Assembly: GCF_900100365.1 (NCBI RefSeq)
Contig: NZ_FNKU01000001.1
Location: forward strand, 3,038,001 to 3,102,000
Direction of reading: 5' to 3'
Length of the DNA: 64,000 nt
Source: Pseudomonas cannabina
GTDB lineage: Bacteria > Pseudomonadota > Gammaproteobacteria > Pseudomonadales > Pseudomonadaceae
The notes beneath the pieces were generated by a model. The model saw nothing but the letters and a program-made list of their open reading frames with translations, was not told the origin of the DNA and made no database searches. Position numbers and translations under genes: made by a program. Shown here in pieces: positions 17,560 through 26,290 of this stretch (position 1 is the stretch's first letter; each line of letters begins with the position of its first letter).

Positions 17560-18288
17560 ATGACCGCCCATTTGGCAGCCATCAACGGTTCGTACCTCAA
17601 GGCAGAGTGCTCAAGTTGCAGTGTTCGAGAGCTGTGCCTTTCAGTCGGCATGAGCGTCAACGACACTGATCGCTTGTCCGCAATCATTCCTCAGCCCGTC
17701 AAAGTGAAAAAAGGCGCGGCGCTTTATCGCGCCGGCGATCCGTTGCGGTCGTTGTACGCGGTGCGTTTCGGTTTTTTCAAAACGACGATTTCTTCGCAGG
17801 ACGGGCGCGACCAACTGACCGGCTTTCAGATGTCGGGAGAATTGCTGGGCTGTGACGCAATCAGCAACAACCGCCACGTATGCGACGCCATCGCACTGGA
17901 AGACAGCGAAGTGTGCCCTATTCGTTTCACCCATCTGGAACACCTGTCGCGAGAAATGCCCTCACTGCAGCACAACCTCAATCGCGTGCTGAGCAAAGAG
18001 ATCGTCCGTGACCATCAGATGTTACTGCTGCTGGGCAACCTCAATGCAGAAGAGCGCATGGCCGCCTTCCTGCTCAACCTGTCCGGCCGAATGAGCAGCC
18101 GCGGCTATTCGGCGACAGCGTTTGTGTTGCGTATGACCCGCGAAGACATCGCCTCCTACCTTGGGTTACGACTTGAAACGATTTGTCGTGCCATCGCCAA
18201 CTTGCGCAAACTGCGCATTGTCAGCATTTCCGGCCGTCAGGTAGAGATCCTCGACCTGGACCGCCTGCAAGCGTTGATTCACGGGTGA
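17560..18288 (+). CDS. Crp/Fnr-family regulator with FNR-type Fe-S cysteines (ANR paralogue)
   Basis: Protein of 242 aa. The N-terminal cluster C17-x2-C20-x5-C26 plus C119 (SEVCPIRF) matches the four [4Fe-4S] ligands of FNR/ANR, so oxygen sensing is likely. A cyclic-nucleotide-like beta-roll, a dimer helix (IVRDHQMLLLLGNLNAEER) and a helix-turn-helix follow (MTREDIASYLGLRLETICRAI). In the recognition helix the canonical E-x-x-S-R is E-T-I-C-R, with Ser replaced by Cys. ATG at 17560 has GGGAG upstream. It diverges from ackA-xfp and precedes an ion-channel gene. It is more divergent than I would expect of housekeeping ANR, hence called a paralogue. Confidence 0.85.
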   Translation: MTAHLAAINGSYLKAECSSCSVRELCLSVGMSVNDTDRLSAIIPQPVKVKKGAALYRAGDPLRSLYAVRFGFFKTTISSQDGRDQLTGFQMSGELLGCDAISNNRHVCDAIALEDSEVCPIRFTHLEHLSREMPSLQHNLNRVLSKEIVRDHQMLLLLGNLNAEERMAAFLLNLSGRMSSRGYSATAFVLRMTREDIASYLGLRLETICRAIANLRKLRIVSISGRQVEILDLDRLQALIHG

Positions 18289-18337
18289 AGCTCCCGCGCA
18301 AAAACCCTGTGAATCCGTCCGGGCGGGATACCCTCCA

Positions 18338-18811
18338 ATGATCGCTGTCACATTGATCAACGCCCTGATCATCACCACAGTGGTCATCGTTCATTACGAA
18401 TGCCTGCTGCGCCTGAACCAACTGATGCCCAGACTCAACCTCTGGCATCGGTTCAGGATGGTCTTCGGCGTATTGGGCGCGCTGGTCGCCCATGCCATCC
18501 AAGTCTGGATATTCGCGCTGGGCTATTACCTGATGAACCGCTCGGACTCGCTGGGTCGTCTCACCGGCAATTTCGACGGCAGCTTCATGGATTCGGTGTA
18601 CTTCTCGTTCACGACGTTCACCACCATCGGTTTTGGCGACATCACGCCCACTGGCCCGCTCAAATACCTGACTGGACTCGAAGCCCTGACGGGCCTGGTG
18701 CTCATCACCTGGACGGCGTCATTCCTGTTTATCGAGATGCAGAAGTACTGGAGCACACACGCCGACCGTTCGGCGGGCGCAGACCGACGGGCATCAAGCA
18801 AAAGGCTTTAA
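18338..18811 (+). CDS. Two-TM potassium channel-like membrane protein
   Basis: Protein of 157 aa. A first hydrophobic helix (residues 3-20) and a second (about 42-66) precede a pore loop with the filter-like sequence FTTIGFGDITP, close to the K+ channel signature TxGYGD. A third helix follows (ALTGLVLITWTASFLFIEM). The tail is charged and short with no RCK domain, so gating is unknown. It starts 49 bp after the FNR-type gene and is probably co-transcribed. Confidence 0.78.
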   Translation: MIAVTLINALIITTVVIVHYECLLRLNQLMPRLNLWHRFRMVFGVLGALVAHAIQVWIFALGYYLMNRSDSLGRLTGNFDGSFMDSVYFSFTTFTTIGFGDITPTGPLKYLTGLEALTGLVLITWTASFLFIEMQKYWSTHADRSAGADRRASSKRL

Positions 18812-18909
18812 CTGACAAAACTCAATGTTTGACGTGTTGGAGGGTATTCAATGGTGTGGCTGCGGCACGCCATGAACTGCCGCGCCGTCAATCATCAAGA
18901 GGGCTCAGC

Positions 18910-19557
18910 ATGAGCGACCTGACGCTACGCAGAACGATTCTGGACGAGCTTGAGTTTTTGCCCCACATCGACGCTGCCGCGATTGGCGTCACGATTGAAA
19001 ACGGCGTGGTGGTGCTCAGCGGGCATGTGAAAACCTTCGCCGAAAAAATCGCGGCCGAACGCGCAGTCAAGAGCGTCAAGGGCGTCAGAGCCGTGGCTGA
19101 AGAACTCGATGTGCGAGTGCCGAGCGAGCTCTACATTGACGACAGCGTGATCGCGTCGCGTTGCCTGGACCTGATTCACTGGAACAGCGCATCACGCGAG
19201 CAGGCCATTCAGATCAAGGTGCAGCGGGGATGGGTCACGCTTGAAGGCGATGTGGAGTGGCAGTACCAGAAAGAAGCCGCCCAAAAAGCCATCAACACCC
19301 TCGCTGGCATCGCGGGCCTCGACAACCTGCTGATCGTCAAACCTGAAAGCGTTGCCCTGGACATCAAGACATTGATCGATCAGGCACTGGCGCGAAGTTC
19401 GGAACTGGATGCCAGCAAAATTCGCGTCACCGCCGAAGGCAATCAAGTGACGCTTGAAGGCTACGTTCATCGATGGCGTGAACGCAAAGCCGTCGAGCAT
19501 GCCGCCTGGGCAGTGCCGGGGGTTAAAAACGTCGACAACCATCTGCTCATCAACTGA
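18910..19557 (+). CDS. Three-BON-domain protein
   Basis: Protein of 215 aa made almost entirely of three BON repeats at about 3-70, 77-145 and 150-215. Each has the pattern of hydrophobic strand, GxVxLxGxV, then a helix and VxxVxxLxxxL (for example NGVVVLSGHVKTFAEKIAAE). BON domains are thought to bind membranes or phospholipids; relatives (OsmY, CBS/BON proteins) are stress-induced. There is no signal peptide, so it is probably cytoplasmic, unlike OsmY. ATG at 18910 follows AGAGGG; an earlier frame extension to 18400 overlaps the channel gene and is rejected. Confidence 0.85.
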   Translation: MSDLTLRRTILDELEFLPHIDAAAIGVTIENGVVVLSGHVKTFAEKIAAERAVKSVKGVRAVAEELDVRVPSELYIDDSVIASRCLDLIHWNSASREQAIQIKVQRGWVTLEGDVEWQYQKEAAQKAINTLAGIAGLDNLLIVKPESVALDIKTLIDQALARSSELDASKIRVTAEGNQVTLEGYVHRWRERKAVEHAAWAVPGVKNVDNHLLIN

Positions 19558-19662
19558 CCGACTGTCTGCCGACCCGGTCAGCGAGCCGATAACAGCGGTG
19601 TCGTACATTGACCGGACTAGCTTGCAAAAGGACATTCCTTTCGTACATCCGGAGCTACTCGC

Positions 19663-20232
19663 ATGCCTCACACAGCAGACATCCTCAAACGTTTCGACGA
19701 AGAAACTCACGATCTGACCGACGGTTACTGGATCGAGAAATTAGCCGATGGAACCCCGATGCTGATTCGTCAGCTGGCAGATAAAGACCGAGCCAGGGAA
19801 TTCACTTTTCTCAAGGATCTGGGCGAGGACATGGCGCATTTCCGCTTTCTGGGCTCTTTCAGCGATCAGGCAGAGGTGCACGATCAGCTCATGGACATCG
19901 ACTCGCGAAATCGTAACGCCTACCTGGCACTGGCCTTCGAAAACGATGCACTGACGGAAATCGGCGTTGCGCGTTACGGCGCCTATGAAGGCGACGTTCA
20001 TTGCGAGTTCGCCGTTGCAGTTTCCAAAAACTGGCAACGTCGAGGCGTAGCCACTGCGTTGCTGACACGCCTCATGGAAACAGCGACGAAGAAAGGCTTC
20101 CGCAAGATATCGTCGATGGACGCTGCCAGAAATGAGGCGATGGACGAACTGGCGAAGAAAATGGGTTTCACCTGCCGTGTGGACGAAGAACATGGACCGC
20201 GAGTTTTTCATGAGTACGTTCTGGTGATGTGA
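19663..20232 (+). CDS. GNAT-family N-acetyltransferase
   Basis: Protein of 189 aa. The acetyl-CoA motif A is VSKNWQRRGVATALLTRLM (R/Q-x-x-G-x-A), preceded by the strands CEFAVAV and followed by FRKISSMDAARNEAMDELAKKMGF. It resembles the acetyltransferase domain of Pat-type protein acetylases but has no CoA-ligase part, so the substrate is unknown. The ATG follows CCGGAG. It is the last gene of the nrdA-nrdB intercalated block. Confidence 0.82.
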   Translation: MPHTADILKRFDEETHDLTDGYWIEKLADGTPMLIRQLADKDRAREFTFLKDLGEDMAHFRFLGSFSDQAEVHDQLMDIDSRNRNAYLALAFENDALTEIGVARYGAYEGDVHCEFAVAVSKNWQRRGVATALLTRLMETATKKGFRKISSMDAARNEAMDELAKKMGFTCRVDEEHGPRVFHEYVLVM

Positions 20233-20450
20233 ACGGTCCTTCCCGCATCCCCCCTTCACAGGTAACAGCGATGCCTGACCGCATCGCTCATAACCATTCG
20301 TCGCCTGTCATGGCGGCTTGATTCCCGCACGCAATCGGTCCGTGTTCGTTACAGCCCGCGATTTGCAGGTAACAGAGAACCTTTGACCGCATCACATCCC
20401 GAAAGATAACCGCATATCCGGTTGCGCAGCCGATTGCAGCATTTCACGCA

Positions 20451-20498
20451 TCACTATATGCTGCGCTCCAGTTACGAAACAAACACTACATAAGGGAT
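20451..20498 (+). promoter_or_regulatory. Second NrdR box pair, upstream of nrdB
   Basis: TCACTATATGCTGCGC (20451-20466) and ACACTACATAAGGGAT (20483-20498) each match acaCwAtATaTwGtgt at about 11 of 16 positions. Their starts are 32 bp apart, exactly as in the nrdA pair. A TATAAT at 20617-20622 is a possible -10 further down. The rest of the 666-bp gap before nrdB shows no gene. Confidence 0.6.
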
Positions 20499-20898
20499 TT
20501 ACGCCCCGATATCGCGCAGTCATTAAGCCGCTCACCGGTCGGCGACGTTATCGAAAAACAGGCGAAATTCCCGCATCGAAGTCACGCACGCACGCACAAG
20601 AGCCGGACAAAATCTGTATAATCCGCGCTCGCTCAAGGGTACTCAAATGACCATTTGCAAAAGCAAACCTGGCTTGTCTGAAAGCAACCTCGAGTTTTCG
20701 ATCTGCTCGCCTGTGAGGCACAGCCTCGGCAGCACATTCAAAGAGCGACCGGCACACTCATAAGCCGGCCGATCGCAACAACAGACCCCGAGTAAAAAAT
20801 TCCATTGCCAGCGCACGTTCAGCGCGACGCTGGCAGCCCATACTTTGAAAATCCAACAGGGGTGCCACAGGCAACCCCTCAGGCAGGAGACGTACACC

Positions 20899-22146
20899 AT
20901 GCTGAGCTGGGACGAATTCGATAAGGAAGACGGCGAAGTAGTCGCCAAAGCGACCAACGCCGGTCATGCCAACGAAGCCAACATGGACCGCCTCGACAGC
21001 GCCGGTGGCTTGGCTGCGCAAGAAGCACGCGCCGTCACCGCCGCCGACTCCGCTGCCCTGATCCGCGCCAAGAAAGCGCTGGACGCACTGGACGTCGCTG
21101 AAGGTCTGGCCGAACTCGAAGGCGCCAGCGCCCGCGTCGCCGTTGATGAAAAAATGATGATCAACTGCCGCGCTGACCTCAACCAGCTCGTGCCTTTCAA
21201 GTACGACTGGGCCTGGCAGAAATACCTGGACGGTTGCGCAAACCACTGGATGCCGCAAGAAGTCAACATGACCGCCGACATCGCCCTCTGGAAAAACCCG
21301 GAAGGCCTGACCGACGACGAGCGCCGCATCGTCATGCGCAACCTCGGCTTCTTCTCCACCGCCGACTCACTGGTTGCCAACAACCTGGTGCTGGCCGTGT
21401 ACCGCCTGATCACCAACCCGGAATGCCGCCAGTACATCCTGCGCCAGGCCTTCGAAGAAGCGATCCACACCCACGCTTACCAGTACTGCATCGAATCGCT
21501 GGCCATGGATGAAGGCGAGATCTTCAACATGTACCACGAGATTCCGTCGGTCGCGAAAAAGGCAGCCTGGGGCCTGAAATACACCCGTTCGATCTCCGAT
21601 CCGAAGTTCGAAACCGGCACCGTCGACACCGACAAAGAGTTGCTGCGCAACCTGATCGCCTACTACTGCGTATTAGAAGGCATCTTCTTCTACTGCGGCT
21701 TCACCCAGATCCTCTCCATGGGCCGCCGCAACAAAATGACCGGCGTCGCCGAGCAGTTCCAGTACATTCTGCGCGACGAATCCATGCACTTGAACTTCGG
21801 CATCGACGTGATCAACCAGATCAAAATCGAAAACCCGCACCTGTGGGATGCCGAGATGAAAGAAGAAGCCACGCAAATGATCCTGCAAGGCACCCAGTTG
21901 GAAATCGAATACGCCCGCGACACCATGCCCCGCGGCGTATTGGGGATGAACGCGGCGATGATGGAGGACTACCTGAAATTCATCGCAAACCGTCGTTTGA
22001 GCCAGATTGGGCTGAAGGAAGAGTATCCTGGGACGACGAATCCGTTTCCTTGGATGAGCGAGATCATGGACTTGAAGAAAGAGAAGAATTTCTTTGAGAC
22101 TCGGGTTATTGAGTATCAGACGGGTGGGGCGTTGAGCTGGGATTGA
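20899..22146 (+). CDS. nrdB: Class Ia ribonucleotide reductase, small subunit NrdB
   Basis: Di-iron/tyrosyl-radical subunit of 415 aa, the usual length in Pseudomonas. Iron-ligand helices are visible in [20 protein letters not shown] and [10 protein letters not shown]. The sequence begins [13 protein letters not shown] at ATG 20899, with GGAG about 9 nt upstream; an earlier start at 20845 has no support. It has its own upstream NrdR-type pair and is followed by a terminator now split by an IS1182-type insertion. Confidence 0.95.
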   Translation: MLSWDEFDKEDGEVVAKATNAGHANEANMDRLDSAGGLAAQEARAVTAADSAALIRAKKALDALDVAEGLAELEGASARVAVDEKMMINCRADLNQLVPFKYDWAWQKYLDGCANHWMPQEVNMTADIALWKNPEGLTDDERRIVMRNLGFFSTADSLVANNLVLAVYRLITNPECRQYILRQAFEEAIHTHAYQYCIESLAMDEGEIFNMYHEIPSVAKKAAWGLKYTRSISDPKFETGTVDTDKELLRNLIAYYCVLEGIFFYCGFTQILSMGRRNKMTGVAEQFQYILRDESMHLNFGIDVINQIKIENPHLWDAEMKEEATQMILQGTQLEIEYARDTMPRGVLGMNAAMMEDYLKFIANRRLSQIGLKEEYPGTTNPFPWMSEIMDLKKEKNFFETRVIEYQTGGALSWD

Positions 22147-22171
22147 TTAGCAACCAGCCAGTTCTACACAA

Positions 22172-22182
22172 AAGAGGTCGCC
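22172..22182 (+). terminator. 5' arm of the nrdB terminator, split by an IS
   Basis: AAGAGGTCGCC pairs with GGCGGCCTTTT at 23794-23804, around a GAAA loop. The loop is now duplicated at 22183-22186 and 23790-23793 on either side of the inserted element. Removing the IS gives an 11-bp stem (two G-U pairs), a GAAA tetraloop and a T6 tail, a textbook intrinsic terminator 25 nt after nrdB. Confidence 0.8.
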
Positions 22183-22186
22183 GAAA

Positions 22187-23789
22187 CAGACTGTGTGAAA
22201 ACCTAGCAATCTGCGCAGCGCTCAAAGAAAATGCTCCGTATCGAAAGATACAGAGCATTTTTCGTTATGGCCTACATCCAAGGTGAGTCCCGCAGCCAGA
22301 CCAGCCTATTCCCGGTCTCGCTGGAAGAGTTGATCCCCGAGGATCACCTCGTTCGTGTCATTGACCTGTACGTTGCCAGGCTCGATCTGGTGCAACTGGG
22401 CTTCGATAAAGCGATTCCAAAAAGCACGGGGCGCCCTGCTTATGATCCCGCCGATCAGCTAAAACTCTACCTCTACGGCTATTTTCAGCGGATTCGCTCA
22501 TCGCGACGTCTTGAAGCCGAGTGTCAGCGCAACATCGAAGTGATGTGGCTGATCAACCGGCTCAAGCCCGACTTCAAGACCATCGCCGATTTTCGCAAGA
22601 ACAATAAACCCGCCTTCATCGCGACCTGCCGTGCTTTCGTTCGGTTTTGTCGCACGGCAGGCTTGATCGCCGGTGAGTTGGTGGCCATCGACGGCAGCAA
22701 GTTTCAGGCGGTCGCATCCTCACGGCGTCATGTGAATTTGAAGCAGCTCAAGCGCCAGGAAGAAAAACTGGATAAGCGCATCGCTCAGTATCTGGCCGAG
22801 CTGGATGAGGCCGACAAGGCTGAAACCACAGATTCAATTGATCGCAGCGCAATCAAGGTAGCCCTGGCACAGCTTGAGGCTCGACAACAGGATAATCAGA
22901 GTTGCCAGGCACTGATGCGTTCGATGGGCATCGAGCAGTTCAACACCCATGAAAGCGATGCCCGAATGATGCGCACGGCCAAAGGGCCACGTGTGGCCTA
23001 CAACGTGCAAACCGTCGTGGACGCCGAGCATTGCCTGATTTTGCATCATGAGGTCACCCAAGATGGCGATGACCGAAAGCAACTGGAGCCGATGGCCAAG
23101 GCCGCCAAAGCAGAGTTACAGCAAGATGATCTGACGGTCACTGCCGATGCCGGCTACTCCAATGGCAAGCAGTTTCAGGCCTGCGAGGATGCTTCGATTA
23201 CGGCCTATGTACCGCCCAATCGTTCGAAAAACCCTGGCAGTCAGGAAGAGCAGCTCTTTGAGCGAAAAGACTTTATCTATGAGACCGGACACGATCGTTT
23301 CCAGTGTCCGGCAGGCAAATGGTTAACGCTAAAACAGCACAACAAAGGTGATCGGATCTATCAGGCTGAGGTCGATGACTGCGCCAACTGCGCGCTGAAA
23401 ACGCAATGCACTCGAGCCCGGCGCCGTTATGTCTCACGACATGCCCATGAAGAGGCTTTCGAGCGGATGGAGCAAAGAATGCAGGCGCATCCTGAGATGA
23501 TGGCCAACCGAAGATCCATCGTTGAGCACCCCTTCGGCAACCTCAAGCAATGGCTATTTGGTAATGGCCGTTTCTTGCTGCGACAACTGGAGGGTACAAA
23601 AGCTGAAATGGCCTTGGCGGTGAATGCCTATAACCTGAAACGAGCGATTAAAGTGCTCGGTGTGCGCCATCTGATGGCTTTGATGGGCTGAGCGGACATT
23701 TTTTTCGTCTGCTGCCAATACAAAAAAAACGCCCCGAACAAGTCGGGGCGTTTGCTTGGGCCTTCATCAGTGTGTTTTCACACAGTCTG
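22187..23789 (+). mobile_element. IS1182-family insertion sequence, 1603 bp
   Basis: Perfect 16-bp terminal inverted repeats (CAGACTGTGTGAAAAC at 22187-22202 and its complement at 23774-23789) are flanked by a 4-bp duplication GAAA. One transposase gene fills it. A hairpin AATGCTCCGTATC-GAAA-GATACAGAGCATTTTT at 22229-22262 lies before the transposase and can block read-through from nrdB. A second terminator hairpin (AACGCCCCG/CGGGGCGTTT) lies at 23729-23753 after it. Confidence 0.88.
22267..23691 (+). CDS. IS1182-family DDE transposase
   Basis: Transposase of 474 aa from ATG 22267 (MAYIQGESRSQ). A start at 22231 would lie inside the terminator hairpin and is less likely. It has an N-terminal DUF772-type region (GRPAYDPADQLKLYLYGYFQ). 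Catalytic Asp is in VAIDGSKFQA, the second Asp in TADAGYSNG and Glu in VEHPFGNLKQW. A cysteine pair region (CANCALKTQC) typical of the family is present. The frame is intact, so the element could be active. Confidence 0.92.
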   Translation: MAYIQGESRSQTSLFPVSLEELIPEDHLVRVIDLYVARLDLVQLGFDKAIPKSTGRPAYDPADQLKLYLYGYFQRIRSSRRLEAECQRNIEVMWLINRLKPDFKTIADFRKNNKPAFIATCRAFVRFCRTAGLIAGELVAIDGSKFQAVASSRRHVNLKQLKRQEEKLDKRIAQYLAELDEADKAETTDSIDRSAIKVALAQLEARQQDNQSCQALMRSMGIEQFNTHESDARMMRTAKGPRVAYNVQTVVDAEHCLILHHEVTQDGDDRKQLEPMAKAAKAELQQDDLTVTADAGYSNGKQFQACEDASITAYVPPNRSKNPGSQEEQLFERKDFIYETGHDRFQCPAGKWLTLKQHNKGDRIYQAEVDDCANCALKTQCTRARRRYVSRHAHEEAFERMEQRMQAHPEMMANRRSIVEHPFGNLKQWLFGNGRFLLRQLEGTKAEMALAVNAYNLKRAIKVLGVRHLMALMG

Positions 23790-23919
23790 GAAAGGCGGCC
23801 TTTTTTATGTGATGCGGAAAGGCATCTGAGAAATTTCTGACCTCAGCAATCGTATCGGTAGCCAAGACGCTGACCAATTTCGTACAGTTGTAGGAGATTT
23901 TTCCTACAAGGACGACGAA

Positions 23920-24885
23920 ATGGCTATTCCGGCGGTTGAACAAAAAGCTATCAATCAGGCACTAAAAAAATTCGATAATGAGTTCAGAAAGCAGCCTGAG
24001 TGGACTGCATGGGAATCGAATAGATCACATAAATTTGCTATCCGCGTTGATGGTCAGCTGTACCCCGCAAAAAAAATCGTGTCACTCGCGACTGGCATTG
24101 CCGTTCATGACTTTACCGGTGGCAGGCCGACAAATGGATATCTTCGCGCCCGAGGGTTCGAGATAGTCGATCTTCGAAAAGCGCCGAGACTCGAATTCAT
24201 AAAGGGAGAAATATATGACCGTAGATCTGAGATCCACGCTCCTTTTGGTGGAAGTTTTCAGAGCGGGATAGCACCATCAGATAAAGCTCCCGCAGTATTT
24301 TTATTTACTGGTTCGTCAGGTGAACAATACGGGTATCGGGATGAAATAGACGCTCGCGGTGTTTACTCATATACAGGCGAGGGGCAGACCGGCGATATGA
24401 CTCTAACTCGAGGAAATTTGGCTATTCAAACACATGCAGAAACCGGTCGATCACTGCATCTTTTCAAGGCACTTGATAAGAGTAAGGGACAACAATACAT
24501 CGGTGAGTTTGCATGTGCGGAGATTTCGTGGACCGACGGCCTAGATCAAAAAGGAAACATCAGAAAAATTGTCATATTCCACCTAGTTCCTGCCGCAGAT
24601 CTATTAGCCCATGAGGAAAGTCCAGGTGAGAATTCGGAAACTGATCACCGCGAATTAAACACTAATGTACTGCGCAACCGTGCGTATGAAGCAGCAATTG
24701 CATCGGCTAGCAAAAGCAATATAACAGCCGTTCGCACAGTATATGCTAGAAGCCAAACTGTGAAAGACTATGGAGACGCTGAACAATTAACCCGTTCGCA
24801 CCGTCCCCATTTCCAAGCCGGTTTTTTTCAACCTGCCGGCCTTATTTTACGTTTCTCGAGCAGATTTCTGCCCTCATTTTGCTGA
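23920..24885 (+). pseudogene. ScoMcrA-like type IV restriction endonuclease, C-terminus cut off by IS
   Basis: The open frame is 321 aa, but only the first 284 residues are native; the last 37 come from the IS5 left end. Residues about 1-82 resemble the ScoMcrA N-terminal head (HKFAIRVDGQLYPAKKIVS, DFTGGRPTNGYLRARGFEI). Residues about 93-230 resemble its SRA-like domain (IHAPFGGSFQSGIAPS, APAVFLFTGSSGEQYGY, YTGEGQTGDMTLTRGNLAI). The HNH nuclease domain that should follow is missing, so it should not cut. Such enzymes restrict modified DNA, including phosphorothioate DNA. The region is visibly more AT-rich than its neighbours, suggesting acquisition by transfer. Confidence 0.7.
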
Positions 24886-25980
24886 AAGGCGGGCCAGTCC
24901 CGCCTTTCAGACGGATTTATCCTGCCGTCTGTTGTAAATACCGCTTGGCCAGCATCAGATTGGCCAACCCAAACAAACTGAACAACTGCGCTGTATTCTT
25001 TTCCAGCCCACGGTAGCGAACCTTGCGATGATTGAAGCGCACCTTGATTACCTGGAAGGGGTGCTCGACCTTGGCACGCAGTTGCGCCTTGGCATATTCA
25101 ATTTTGCGCTTGACCCGATACAGCACGCTGCCTTCGCCGTGCTGCTTGTAACTGCTTGGCCGTTCTGCAATCGACCAGATAACGTCCCGTTCAGCATGCT
25201 CCGGTCGCTTGGCCGCACCGGTGTATCCAGCGTCACCCGAAACATAGGTTTCGTCACCGTGAAGCAACTGGCCAACCTGGGTGACATCCGCCACGTTAGC
25301 GGCCGTCCCTACTACGCTGTGCACCAGCCCCGACGTGGCGTCTACACCAATGTGGGCCTTCATCCCAAAGTGCCATTGATTGCCTTTCCTGGCCTGATGC
25401 ATCTCAGGATCACGCTTGCCTTCTCGGTTCTTGACCGAGGGCGGCGCGGCGATCAGAGTAGCGTCGACGATAGTGCCTTCCTTGAGCAGCAGCCCCCGGC
25501 TGGCCAGATGCTGGTTAATCGTTTCAAACAGCAGCCGGGTTAGCTGATGGACTTCCAGCAAGCGGCGAAAACGCAGCAAGGTGGTGGCATCCGGTGCAGA
25601 CTCGCGACCCAGGTCGATACCCATAAAACCGCGGATGGCCTGGCTGTCGTAGACGGCATCTTCGCAACCTTCATCGGAGAAACCGAAACACTGCTGCACG
25701 ACGTACATGCGCAACATGCGCGACACCCCTATCGCAGGGCGTCCGCGCTTGCCTGCGGTGTTGCTATAAAACGGCGCCACTTGCGCCTCCAGCAGGGCCC
25801 AGGGCACCAACTGTTCAAGGTCAGCCAGGAAGCGATCTCGGCGAGTCTGCTTTTTCTTGCCGGTATATTCGAGTTCGGAGAAGGTCTTCTGCACGCGCGT
25901 AACGCTCACGGAGAGGGAGGCTGTTGAAGGAACTTAGTGTGCCAAGGGTGGGGACAGTTGGCTATTTTTGCAGCGCCTCC
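24772..25980 (-). mobile_element. IS5-family insertion sequence, copy 1 (1209 bp)
   Basis: Ends are GGAGACGCTGAAC... and ...GCAGCGCCTCC (terminal repeat GGAGRCGCTG). The encoded transposase is identical to that of the copy at 44050..45258 and the length is the same. Unlike that copy it has no target duplication: CTAT lies to the left and TTAG to the right. The element carries a perfect hairpin (CTGAAAGGCGGG/CCCGCCTTTCAG) at 24882-24910, after the transposase gene. Confidence 0.9.
24917..25909 (-). CDS. IS5-family DDE transposase (copy 1)
   Basis: Transposase of 330 aa, MSVTRVQKTFSELEYTGKKK. DUF772-type N-terminal region; Asp in GTIVDATLIAAPPS, Asp in VSGDAGYTGA, and Glu in KVEHPFQVIKVRF with the Y/R-x-x-x-E-K-like tail. 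The frame is complete. It is identical in sequence to the transposase at 44195..45187. Confidence 0.93.
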   Translation of the reverse strand: MSVTRVQKTFSELEYTGKKKQTRRDRFLADLEQLVPWALLEAQVAPFYSNTAGKRGRPAIGVSRMLRMYVVQQCFGFSDEGCEDAVYDSQAIRGFMGIDLGRESAPDATTLLRFRRLLEVHQLTRLLFETINQHLASRGLLLKEGTIVDATLIAAPPSVKNREGKRDPEMHQARKGNQWHFGMKAHIGVDATSGLVHSVVGTAANVADVTQVGQLLHGDETYVSGDAGYTGAAKRPEHAERDVIWSIAERPSSYKQHGEGSVLYRVKRKIEYAKAQLRAKVEHPFQVIKVRFNHRKVRYRGLEKNTAQLFSLFGLANLMLAKRYLQQTAG

Positions 25981-26049
25981 TTAGGTTCATTAATTATCCG
26001 GAGAGGTGAAAGTTGTCCGACAATAATGGATAACGATTGAATGGAGGCA

Positions 26050-26285
26050 GTAACGAAGAGTGACGCGGAGCGTCATGAACTGCATGCCCACGCGGAGCGA
26101 TGGGCACGATAGGGGTTGGGGGTTGTGATCAGATTACGGTTTTGCTGCCGGTTCCCGGCAGTTCGCGGACAAGCGAAGCGTCGCCCGGTCCGCTCCCACA
26201 TAAGCGAAGCGCCGCCCGGTCCGCTCCCACATAAGCGAAGCGCCGCCCGGTCCGCTCTCACTCGCGCTCTGCGGGCAAAAGCCCC
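26050..26285. repeat. REP sequences with a 31-bp tandem repeat
   Basis: GACGCGGAGCGTC palindromes are followed by three 31-bp units starting at 26172, 26203 and 26234 (each AGCGAAGCGYCGCCCGGTCC plus CGCTCYCAC...). The 25981-26050 part has no recognisable feature. Non-coding. Confidence 0.7.
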
Positions 26286-26290
26286 GGAGT

